Counted from the first letter of the stretch, positions 1 through 5,192 are shown. The stretch is 5,192 bases of DNA from Cytophagales bacterium (GCA_014379925.1 JACMKY010000033.1:1-5192); one strand, 5' to 3'. Program-made: numbers and translations. Notes: a model not told the origin generated them from the sequence alone.

Positions 1-98
1 GTAAGAAGTAGGAAATACGAGGTAGGAGGTAAGAAGTAGGAAATACGAGGTAGGAGGTAAGATGATGCCTCTTACTTCCCACTGCTTACTTCCCACTT
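1..98. repeat. Heptanucleotide tandem repeat tract, 14 heptads, with strand switch
   Basis: A perfect 28-nt direct repeat occupies 1-28 and 29-56 and begins again at 57. The 28-nt unit is itself four heptads (GTAAGAA, GTAGGAA, ATACGAG, GTAGGAG), so the real period is 7. From 71 to 98 the same phase continues with pyrimidine-rich heptads (CTTACTT, CCCACTG, CTTACTT, CCCACTT), which resemble the reverse complement of the first part; 64-70 (GATGCCT) is the switch. The two halves can fold: 53-62 pairs with 70-79 (10 bp, one G-U) around a 7-nt loop. A period of 7 is not a multiple of 3, so the tract is not coding, although an open frame runs through it into the next gene. Its left edge lies outside the window. 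Confidence 0.9.
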
Positions 99-124
99 CA
101 AATCCATCAATCCGCCAACCAACC

Positions 125-1777
125 GTGCACCACAATTACTACTTCCTCCGTCAACTCACCCCGGTCTTGTCCGACCAACTCGTTGGCACTGAACTGGCCG
201 TCTGTTTTAGTCAGGACAAGGACGAGTTGGTGCTGGGCTTCGTCGCCGGGAAACGGGAATGCTACGTCAAGGCGGTGCTGCGGCCCGATCTGGCTTGCCT
301 GGTCTTTCCCGAGGACTTTCAGCGCGCCCGGCGCAACAGCGTGGACCTGTTCGGGGAATTGATCGGCTTGCGGGTGCGGGAAGTAATTCAGTACCTTAAC
401 GAACGGGCGTTCTCGCTGGTTTTCGACGGGGGCTTCACGTTGCTGTTCAAGCTGCACGGCAACCGCGCCAACCTGGTTCTGTTCCGGGCCGACGACGTGG
501 TGGCGTTGTTTCACCACCACCTGGTGGGCGACCACCACCTGCGCCTGGCCGAACTTCACCGTCCCATCGTCCAGACCTACGCGGCATTCCGGCAAGCGGG
601 TTGCCAGGTGGCCAAGCTCTTTCCTACTTTCGGCAAACTGCCAACGCGGTACCTGCGCGAGAAGGATTTCGATTCGCTCGGGCCCGAGGCGCAGTGGTCT
701 CTGGTCGAGGAAGTCGTTGCCCAACTGGAGCAGCCAGTCTTTTACTTAGTCCGCCTCGACGGAGAAATCAAACTTTCGCTGCTGGCCCTCGGGGAAATCG
801 AGTCGGAAACGCGCGACCCGTGGCGGGCGGCCAACGATTTTTACCACCTCCACACCCGGCTGCATTCGCTCGAGGACGAGAAGGCCGAAGCCTTGCGCAC
901 GCTCAACAAGCGGAAAGGACAGACTGAAAACTACCTGCTCAAGAACTACGGGCGGCGGGAGGAACTAGAGAACCAGACGCGCAACGAGCAGTTGGCCCAC
1001 ATCCTGATGGCCAACCTGCACCAGATTCCACCCCGCAGCGAAACGGTGGAACTGCTTGACTTTTACCGCAACCAACCCGTACGCATCAAAATCAAGCCCG
1101 ACCTGAGCGCCCAGCGAAACGCCGAGGTCTATTACCGGAAGGCCAAGAACGAAAAGATTGAAATAAACCGGCTCCGCCAGAATGCCACGGCCAAGGAGGA
1201 AGAACTGCAACGAATCGAGGCCCACGTCCGGGCCCTGGAACCCATGGACCGGGTGAAAGAAATAAGGAAGTACGTAAAGGAGAATGGCCTGACCAATGAC
1301 AAAGCTCCGGAAACGCCGGCGGAGTTGTTCAAGCATTTCGAACACGAAGGCTTCGGGATCTGGGTGGGGAGGAACGCGAAGAACAACGATTTGCTTACCC
1401 AGAAATACGCCTTCAAGGAAGACCTCTGGCTGCACGCCCGCGACGTGAGCGGCTCGCACGTGCTCATCAAATACCAATCGGGCAAACCGTTTCCCCAAAC
1501 CGTGATCGAAAAAGCCGCGCAACTGGCAGCCTGGTTTTCCAAGCGCCGCCACGAAGGCTTTTGCCCGGTCATTGTCACGCCCAAGAAATTCGTTCGCAAG
1601 CCCAAGGGCCTGCCCGAAGGTGCCGTGGTGGTGGACAAGGAAGAAGTACGGATGGTGGTGCCGGAAAATTGGGCGGGGCGGCCGTCCGCCGCCGAAAAGG
1701 AGGGGAAGGAAAACGGAGAAGACCGGAGGCCACCGAAAGGAAAGCCGCCCCGGGGACCGGAGGAAAAGCAAGCCTGA
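125..1777 (+). CDS. rqcH: NFACT/RqcH-family ribosome quality control factor
   Basis: This 550-residue protein belongs to the NFACT (Rqc2/RqcH, formerly FbpA-like) family. Characterised members bind 60S/50S subunits carrying stalled peptidyl-tRNA and add C-terminal tails to the nascent chain; in bacteria these are alanine tails that mark it for degradation. The order of parts fits: an NFACT-N domain (about 1-150) with 'HGNRANLVL' at 111-119, a linker with a helix-hairpin-helix-like stretch around 165-180, a charged coiled-coil middle (about 250-375), and an NFACT-R/DUF814 domain (about 405-516) with 'LWLHARDVSGSHV' near 434-446. Residues 517-550 are a K/G/P/E-rich tail. I chose the GTG start at 125 because homologous Bacteroidota proteins begin at 'M-H-x-N-Y-Y-F-L-R-Q-L'. 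The in-frame ATGs at 62 and 65 would add about 20 residues translated from the heptad repeat and its flank. No clear Shine-Dalgarno precedes the start, as is usual in this phylum. The family is clear; alanine tailing by this protein is inferred. Confidence 0.9.
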   Translation: MHHNYYFLRQLTPVLSDQLVGTELAVCFSQDKDELVLGFVAGKRECYVKAVLRPDLACLVFPEDFQRARRNSVDLFGELIGLRVREVIQYLNERAFSLVFDGGFTLLFKLHGNRANLVLFRADDVVALFHHHLVGDHHLRLAELHRPIVQTYAAFRQAGCQVAKLFPTFGKLPTRYLREKDFDSLGPEAQWSLVEEVVAQLEQPVFYLVRLDGEIKLSLLALGEIESETRDPWRAANDFYHLHTRLHSLEDEKAEALRTLNKRKGQTENYLLKNYGRREELENQTRNEQLAHILMANLHQIPPRSETVELLDFYRNQPVRIKIKPDLSAQRNAEVYYRKAKNEKIEINRLRQNATAKEEELQRIEAHVRALEPMDRVKEIRKYVKENGLTNDKAPETPAELFKHFEHEGFGIWVGRNAKNNDLLTQKYAFKEDLWLHARDVSGSHVLIKYQSGKPFPQTVIEKAAQLAAWFSKRRHEGFCPVIVTPKKFVRKPKGLPEGAVVVDKEEVRMVVPENWAGRPSAAEKEGKENGEDRRPPKGKPPRGPEEKQA

Positions 1778-1799
1778 GGCGGCGTGCGTGGGCCGCCTC
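1776..1799 (+). other. Stem-loop overlapping the NFACT stop codon
   Basis: GAGGCGGC (1776-1783) pairs perfectly with GCCGCCTC (1792-1799) around an 8-nt loop. The left arm begins inside the TGA stop codon. No T-run follows, so this is not a canonical intrinsic terminator. It could protect the mRNA 3' end or slow RNA polymerase. The stem is directly visible; any function is inferred. Confidence 0.5.
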
Positions 1800-2191
1800 G
1801 TCGAGCACGGACCACCTTTCGGCAAGCCAGCAAAAAAGTACGCAACGTAGAATTGGCCCGTTTTTTAGGTTCTTGGAAGGTTTTGGTGCAACGGTTCCCG
1901 GATTGACGCTGATCATTCAATCGTGCAACGGGGCAATCAACACCACCATTCCGTCGCGCAAAGTGACGCCGGTTTCCGGGATGTCCCCGGTTTGCTCCCC
2001 GCGTTGAGCGACGCCGGGGTAGTCGATCCGGTTGTCCGTTTGCCTGCGACCGAGCCAGTCAAACCGCCGGAGTAGCAGGCGGCCCGCATTCGCCCTGCTT
2101 TTCCGCCCGGTGCATCCCAACAATTCGGCCGCAACCCAGCGTGACCAATTCCCGTAAGCAGTGCGTACGTATTAACGCTAAACCTAATGGT
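1778..2191. other. 414-nt intergenic region between NFACT gene and small secreted protein gene
   Basis: No confident gene lies here. Besides the stem-loop at the left edge, AAAAAA (1832-1837) and TTTTTT (1861-1866) can pair, enclosing a tiny hairpin TACG-CAA-CGTA (1839-1849); this is a weak terminator candidate for either strand. A protein-like minus-strand frame occupies 1917-2123 and is listed separately. The promoter of the gene at 2192 should lie in the last 100 nt, but I find no good match to the Bacteroidota -7 motif (TAnnTTTG). No tRNA, insertion-sequence ends or CRISPR repeats are visible. Confidence 0.5.
1917..2123 (-). CDS. Possible small protein or 3' gene remnant, function unknown
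   Basis: This is a 68-codon minus-strand frame that can only begin at TTG codons (2123 or 2120). The frame is open up to a TAA near 2170 and has no ATG ahead of its protein-like part. From about residue 20 (RRFDWLGRR) to the C-terminal 'RDGMVVLIAPLHD' the codons look like those of the neighbouring genes (GAC, ATC, TAC, CCC, GGC, GTC, ATG-GTG-GTG). A second minus frame starts at an ATG near 2110 ('MHRAEKQGECG') and stops close to where this frame becomes convincing. One reading is therefore a frameshifted small gene; another is the degraded tail of a lost gene. I do not recognise the family. High-GC DNA often gives shadow-like frames, so this may not be a gene. Confidence 0.25.
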   Translation of the reverse strand: MLGCTGRKSRANAGRLLLRRFDWLGRRQTDNRIDYPGVAQRGEQTGDIPETGVTLRDGMVVLIAPLHD

Positions 2192-2506
2192 ATGAAAAAA
2201 TCACTGAAAATAGGGGCATTGGGTGCGCTGCTCACCCTCGCCGGAGCCGCCCTCTCTACCCACCAAGCGCAGGCCCAATCGCAACCGGAAAAAACCACGC
2301 GGGAAGAGCGCCGGGCGGCCCGGAAACTGGAAAAGTCGGAGGAAAAGCTGCAGGACAGCCGCCAGGAAGTGAGGGGCGACCTCAGAGGAGGGGATGTCAA
2401 AGAGGCTCGCAAAGACTACAAAGACATGCGAAGCGACAAAAAGGAAATGAAGAAGCGCAAGAAGGAACTGAAAGCGGCCGAGCGGGATTCCGCTTCTCCC
2501 CGGTAG
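2192..2506 (+). CDS. Small secreted highly charged protein, function unknown
   Basis: This is a 104-residue protein. The first 28 residues form a clear Sec signal peptide: basic 'MKKSLK', a hydrophobic core of G/A/L/T residues to about position 21, and an A-x-A site ('QAQA|QSQ') with predicted cleavage after A28. There is no lipobox cysteine, so the mature 76-residue product should be periplasmic or released. The mature part is extraordinarily charged: by my count 26 K/R and 18 D/E, with almost no hydrophobic residues and a repeating basic/acidic pattern that suggests one long helix or disordered chain with net positive charge. The ATG at 2192 was preferred over an in-frame GTG at 2141, which would place 17 hydrophilic residues ahead of the signal peptide. 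The gene stands alone and ends 11 nt before a strong terminator. I do not recognise a domain; binding to nucleic acid, envelope polyanions or metal is only speculation. Confidence 0.75.
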   Translation: MKKSLKIGALGALLTLAGAALSTHQAQAQSQPEKTTREERRAARKLEKSEEKLQDSRQEVRGDLRGGDVKEARKDYKDMRSDKKEMKKRKKELKAAERDSASPR

Positions 2507-2517
2507 TCCGCCGTCGG

Positions 2518-2568
2518 CAACCGAAAAAGGGAGCCTTCTCACCAAGAGAGGGCTCCCTTTTTCGGTTG
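2518..2568. terminator. Bidirectional intrinsic terminator between convergent genes
   Basis: 2518-2540 pairs with 2546-2568 in a 23-bp stem: every pair is Watson-Crick except one G-U (2536/2550), with a 5-nt ACCAA loop. The stem contains AAAAA (2524-2528) opposite TTTTT (2558-2562) outside a GC-rich core GGGAGCC/GGCTCCC. The core followed by T5 is therefore presented on both strands. It sits 11 nt after the stop of the small secreted protein gene and about 160 nt past the end of the convergent phosphoesterase gene, so it can serve both. Confidence 0.93.
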
Positions 2569-2617
2569 AGCCGGTTGCCTCCGCGCCCAGATTCAGCAGT
2601 CAGTATTCCCGAAATCC

Positions 2618-2645
2618 CTGGTTCAAGTGCCCACGCTCGAACCAG
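2618..2645. other. Hairpin downstream of the phosphoesterase gene
   Basis: CTGGTTC (2618-2624) pairs with GAACCAG (2639-2645). Inside, after one mismatch, 2626-2629 can pair with 2634-2637 (one G-U), leaving a 4-nt loop. A short outer match GTCAG/CTGAC (about 2599-2603 and 2670-2674) could enclose it. No T-run follows on either strand. The GGTTCAA and CGAACC pieces recall a tRNA T-arm, but no acceptor or anticodon arms are present. It may be a 3'-end structure of the minus-strand transcript. Confidence 0.4.
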
Positions 2646-2726
2646 AGCGAAAGCAGTATTTTAATCGGCTGACTACTGGGATAAGACGACCAACGAAGAA
2701 GCGACGACTGGTTTTCATGCCACCGG

Positions 2727-3788
2727 TCAGGTGAGGAACCGGATCCGGGTAAAAATGTAGTCCAACGGCTCCTGATTGATGACCAGCCGGTAATACGGGC
2801 TGTCGCCCATCGGCCGGGCGGGCTGGCCTTCTTCCAGCCGGGCGGACTTCACCCGTTGGTCAAAGTAATGGACCAGGGCAATTTCCCCGCGGGTGATTTC
2901 CAGGCAGGTGATGCCCCGCTTGCCGATCACGCAACCGGAATTAAACAGGCAGGGAACCAGCACGCCGTCGTTGTAAAGACTGCTGCTCAGGAGGCTCTTT
3001 TTCGGGTTCCGGTTCAACTTCGTCAGTTCCTCCTTGTAAAACCGGAGCTTCTTCCCGGTTTCCGCGTTGGCCGAGGCGGGTTCGGTGGCAAAACCCCGGG
3101 CCAGCCGTTCAATTTCGTAAAGCAGATAGTCCCGTTTGGACAAGGATTCGAACAGGGGCCGGTGGGTGTGGCCAATGAGGGAAGCGACCTTGCGGCGGCT
3201 GGAATATTCGTAGACCCGCTTCTCGATCTGGTACTGCTTCCGGCTGTCGTGGGCGACCGAATAGTTTCGGATTCCCAACGGATTGGCCACGTAGCGCAGA
3301 AAGAACCCGATGAGGGCGTTGTGTCGGGTGTAGTACAGAGAGGCCTGGTGACCGTGGAATACGAAAAGATGATTGTCCCGGTATTTCAACACCAACGCGT
3401 TCAGGTGCGGATAGGGCGAGAGGCGGTTGCTTTTCAGGATCAGGGAATAGTCGTGGTTGCCAATGATCTTCACCAAACGCTCCCGTCCGGCAAACGCGTC
3501 GAACAAGGCGTACACGCGCTGCCACCGCTGCCGGATGGGCGGGTAAGCGAAGCGCTGCAATTCTTCCACGTCCCCGTTCAGGATCAGGGTGTACCCGTGG
3601 TTAAGGTATTGGTTTTCGAGCACGTACGCAAACAAGTCGGCGTTGAACAGGAAATCGTCCCGCCCGCTGCCGTCGCCCATGTGCAGGTCGCTGAACACCA
3701 CGACGCGGTCGTCTTCGGACAGGGACCGGACGGGAGATTCCCGGTAGAGTTGGTCCAGGTTCTTGGTGATGATGTCTTTTTCCAGCAT
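2727..3788 (-). CDS. Calcineurin-like metallophosphoesterase
   Basis: This 353-residue cytoplasmic enzyme has no signal peptide or membrane segment. It shows the complete di-metal phosphoesterase signature: D-x-H in 'SDLHMGD' (33-39; D34, H36), 'GDVEE' (72-76; D73), 'GNHD' (110-113), 'FHGHQ' (144-148) and 'GHTHRP' (206-211), with 'NSGC' at 283-286. Such enzymes hydrolyse phosphomono- or diesters using Mn/Fe/Zn-type metal pairs; the substrate here cannot be read from sequence. A helical, basic stretch between GHQ and GHTH (about 150-200) resembles the cap found in LpxH-like enzymes, but the 'GDVEE' motif and overall length do not match LpxH well. About 70 mostly charged residues separate GHTH from NSGC, longer than usual. 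I chose the ATG at 3788 (MLEKDIITKNL). In-frame ATGs at 3833 and 3860 would add residues read from a degraded repeat tract. It converges on the small secreted protein gene and diverges from the lipoprotein gene. Confidence 0.88.
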   Translation of the reverse strand: MLEKDIITKNLDQLYRESPVRSLSEDDRVVVFSDLHMGDGSGRDDFLFNADLFAYVLENQYLNHGYTLILNGDVEELQRFAYPPIRQRWQRVYALFDAFAGRERLVKIIGNHDYSLILKSNRLSPYPHLNALVLKYRDNHLFVFHGHQASLYYTRHNALIGFFLRYVANPLGIRNYSVAHDSRKQYQIEKRVYEYSSRRKVASLIGHTHRPLFESLSKRDYLLYEIERLARGFATEPASANAETGKKLRFYKEELTKLNRNPKKSLLSSSLYNDGVLVPCLFNSGCVIGKRGITCLEITRGEIALVHYFDQRVKSARLEEGQPARPMGDSPYYRLVINQEPLDYIFTRIRFLT

Positions 3789-3934
3789 ACAGTCATCAAT
3801 GATCAATTGTCCATGATCGGGTTCAGCATTCATAACGCATAACTCCCGGCAAGGGGGCAACCAATCCGTTCCAACTCACGTGTAACGGGTGGGCTTTTCC
3901 GCCCGATCTTATTCACCAAACCTTCTAACCCTGC
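3789..3934. promoter_or_regulatory. Divergent intergenic region, presumed promoters for both flanking genes
   Basis: These 146 nt separate the start codons of two divergent genes, so both promoters should lie here. The half next to the phosphoesterase is AT-rich and repetitive; the other half is GC-rich with a small GGGC-TTTTCC-GCCC hairpin (3891-3904) and a CACGTG palindrome (3877-3882). I see no exact TAnnTTTG-type -7 box on either strand, so promoter positions are not assigned. No Shine-Dalgarno is evident ahead of either start. Confidence 0.4.
3794..3842. repeat. Degenerate AT-rich heptad-like repeat tract
   Basis: Read in sevens from 3794, the segment gives CATCAAT, GATCAAT, TGTCCAT, GATCGGG, TTCAGCA, TTCATAA, CGCATAA. 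Neighbouring heptads match at 5-6 of 7 positions in two places (first pair; last three). It stands out as an AT-rich island in GC-rich surroundings. It resembles the heptad tract at the left edge of the window in period, not in sequence. The periodicity is imperfect, so this is a tentative call. Confidence 0.4.
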
Positions 3935-4981
3935 ATGCTTTATCCTACCAACCGTGGCCGCTTCGTCCGGCTGCCCAAACCCACTGCCCACCTGGTCCTG
4001 GCCGCTGCCCTGCTGGCAACGGCCTGCCAACCCGTGGAAGACTTCTTCAAGGAAAAGAACCAGCCGCCCGCTCCCAACCTGCCGGCCCGGATTGATTTCT
4101 ACCGCGAAGGACTTTACCCGGAGGGCGTTTCCTACGACGAACCGCGGAAGCGGTTTCTGGTGGGCTCCCTTCGCCAAGGCTCCATCGGGGCCGTGTTGCC
4201 CGACGGCACTTACTTTCCCCTCGCCACCGACGAAGCGCTGATCTCCACGGTGGGGCTGGTGGTGGACAAAAACCGGGTGCTGGCCGCCGTTTCGGATCCT
4301 GGCAGCGGCGTGCGTACCAACCCGCAGACCCGCGGCCGGCTGGCCGCCCTCGGCATTTACAACGTCGTGAACGGCAACCGGATTGCTTTCGTGAACCTGG
4401 GTGCGTTGCGTCCCAACCTCCCTCACTTTGCCAACGACGTGGCCGTTGATCCCCTGGGCAACGCCTACGTGACCGACAGCTTCTCGCCCCTCATCTACCG
4501 GGTGGACCCGCAGGGAAATCCGTCCGTGCTGGTGGAGGATTCTACCTTTGCCGTCGGACCCGGCCAGTTCGGCCTCAACGGCATCGTGTATCACCCGGAC
4601 GGCTACCTGATCGTGGCTTTCTCCCGGGCCGGTAAACTCTACAAGGTATCGCTGACCCGCCCGAGCACCATCCAGGAGATCAACCTGGGACTGACCCTGC
4701 CCAGCCCCGACGGCCTGCGGTTGACCAAGGACGGTAAGTTTCTGGTGGTGGTTAACAACCAGCGGGGCACGGCGCCCGGCCGGGTGCTGGCCTTCCGCGG
4801 CTCGGACAATTGGACGAGCGGGACGCTGGTCAACGAATTCACGGCCGAAGCCACCTTTCCCACCACTGCTACCCTGGTCGGCAAAGGCGTGTACGTAGTG
4901 TACGCCAAGCTGAATCAGGTGGCCGCCCAGCCGCCGGTTTCCGTCTTCACCATCCAGCAAGCCTTTCCTTCCTTGCCGTAG
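3935..4981 (+). CDS. SMP-30/gluconolactonase-like beta-propeller lipoprotein
   Basis: This 348-residue protein has a lipoprotein signal: basic n-region (RGRFVRLPK), hydrophobic 'AHLVLAAALLATA' and a lipobox ending at C31. After the cysteine, 'QPVEDFFKEKN' is acidic, as in Bacteroidota surface lipoproteins, then a proline-rich linker leads into the domain. Residues about 52-345 form an SMP-30/gluconolactonase-type six-bladed propeller. The residues that bind the divalent metal or line the active site in SMP-30 have visible counterparts: E63 in 'YPEGVSYD', N167 in 'FANDVAVDPLGNAYVTD', N215 in 'GLNGIVYHPDG' and D259 in 'SPDGLRLTKDG'. Characterised relatives hydrolyse sugar lactones or similar esters; many envelope homologues have no known substrate, so lactonase activity is only possible. 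Only one start (ATG at 3935) gives a proper signal peptide. The gene is monocistronic, between a divergent promoter region and a terminator. Confidence 0.85.
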   Translation: MLYPTNRGRFVRLPKPTAHLVLAAALLATACQPVEDFFKEKNQPPAPNLPARIDFYREGLYPEGVSYDEPRKRFLVGSLRQGSIGAVLPDGTYFPLATDEALISTVGLVVDKNRVLAAVSDPGSGVRTNPQTRGRLAALGIYNVVNGNRIAFVNLGALRPNLPHFANDVAVDPLGNAYVTDSFSPLIYRVDPQGNPSVLVEDSTFAVGPGQFGLNGIVYHPDGYLIVAFSRAGKLYKVSLTRPSTIQEINLGLTLPSPDGLRLTKDGKFLVVVNNQRGTAPGRVLAFRGSDNWTSGTLVNEFTAEATFPTTATLVGKGVYVVYAKLNQVAAQPPVSVFTIQQAFPSLP

Positions 4982-5005
4982 GACGTTGCCGGAGGAAAAC
5001 CCAAC

Positions 5006-5047
5006 CAGCGATCGGCCAAAAACAACGGCCGGTCGCTGTTTTCATTT
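5006..5047 (+). terminator. Intrinsic terminator of the propeller lipoprotein gene
   Basis: CAGCGATCGGCC (5006-5017) pairs with GGCCGGTCGCTG (5027-5038): 12 bp with one G-U, 9-nt A-rich loop. It is followed at once by TTTTCATTT (5039-5047). It begins 24 nt after the stop codon at 4979-4981. Confidence 0.92.
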
Positions 5048-5192
5048 CCTGAGCCGTCGTCCAACTCCAGGCCCATCAACGTTAGAGTAGGGGAAGCCTG
5101 TCTTATTCGATATTGTGTACGGGGTGCCGCCAGCGGGCAGTGAAGCGTCCGGCAGCAGTTGACACTGGGGAAACATTGGTAGCATTGGGGTA
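5048..5192. other. Intergenic DNA at the right edge, no gene seen
   Basis: No convincing open frame, RNA gene or terminator is visible in these 145 nt. The last 20 nt contain an imperfect repeat (ACATTGGTAG, then GCATTGGGGTA), which may be the beginning of another intergenic repeat cut off by the window. Confidence 0.4.

Noticed and set aside
1..98. CRISPR array
   Set aside because: Repeats are contiguous heptads without unique spacers, and no cas genes are present.
107..724. 205-codon minus-strand open frame
   Set aside because: It lies wholly within the conserved NFACT coding region; its protein has the Q/V/G/H-rich look of a high-GC shadow frame.
965..1920. Overlapping minus-strand frames of up to 286 codons
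   Set aside because: Antisense to the NFACT coiled-coil and NFACT-R domains; no recognisable domain; R/P/F/S-rich composition typical of shadow translation.
2611..2650. tRNA-like GGTTCAA...GAACC stretch
   Set aside because: The paired arms enclose a 14-nt loop and no acceptor, D or anticodon arms can be built around it.
2623..2718. 31-codon minus-strand frame just after the phosphoesterase stop (MKTSRRFFVGRL...)
   Set aside because: Very short, overlaps the hairpin at 2618-2645, no domain or signal peptide; could be chance.
2856..3842. 328-codon + frame opposite the phosphoesterase
   Set aside because: It mirrors the phosphoesterase codons exactly (V/Q/G-rich shadow); all catalytic motifs belong to the minus strand.
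3877..3882. CACGTG palindrome as a possible operator
   Set aside because: Six bases with no extension of symmetry; expected by chance in GC-rich DNA.
3830..4960. 376-codon minus frame opposite the propeller lipoprotein
   Set aside because: H/V/G/Q-rich shadow of a gene with a clear signal peptide and propeller motifs on the + strand.
5159..5164. TTGACA hexamer resembling a sigma-70 -35 box
   Set aside because: No TATAAT-like hexamer at 16-18 nt, and primary promoters in this phylum use a different motif.

Overview
This window looks like ordinary chromosomal DNA from a GC-rich member of the Bacteroidota, most likely a Cytophagales relative (Spirosoma/Larkinella type). Three things point there: the first gene starts with the 'HHNYYFLRQL' N-terminus typical of Bacteroidota NFACT proteins, none of the genes has a clear Shine-Dalgarno sequence, and the intergenic DNA contains short-period tandem repeats. 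The taxonomic call is an inference.

Layout. Positions 1-98 are a heptanucleotide tandem repeat tract that switches from purine-rich to pyrimidine-rich on the + strand about two thirds of the way through. At 125-1777 (+) lies an NFACT/RqcH-family gene (ribosome-associated quality control), best started at a GTG. A 414-nt gap follows. It has a stem-loop over the NFACT stop codon, a weak A6/T6 inverted repeat, and a protein-like minus-strand frame (1917-2123) that may be a small gene or a gene remnant. At 2192-2506 (+) is a small, secreted, extremely charged protein of unknown function. It ends at a long, nearly perfect bidirectional terminator (2518-2568), which also faces the convergent gene at 2727-3788 (-), a calcineurin-like metallophosphoesterase. 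A 146-nt divergent intergenic region contains a second, degraded heptad-like AT-rich tract. The last gene, 3935-4981 (+), is a lipoprotein with an SMP-30/gluconolactonase-type beta-propeller, closed by a good intrinsic terminator (5006-5047). The last 145 nt hold no recognisable gene.

How the genes relate. The orientations (+, +, -, +), the long gaps and the terminators suggest independently transcribed genes: a cytoplasmic translation-rescue factor, a small exported protein, a cytoplasmic phosphoesterase and an envelope lipoprotein. I see no shared pathway, no mobile element, no CRISPR array, no tRNA or rRNA, and no convincing new multi-gene system. The most unusual signals are the heptad repeat tract with its strand switch, the orphan minus-strand frame, and the insertion in the phosphoesterase.
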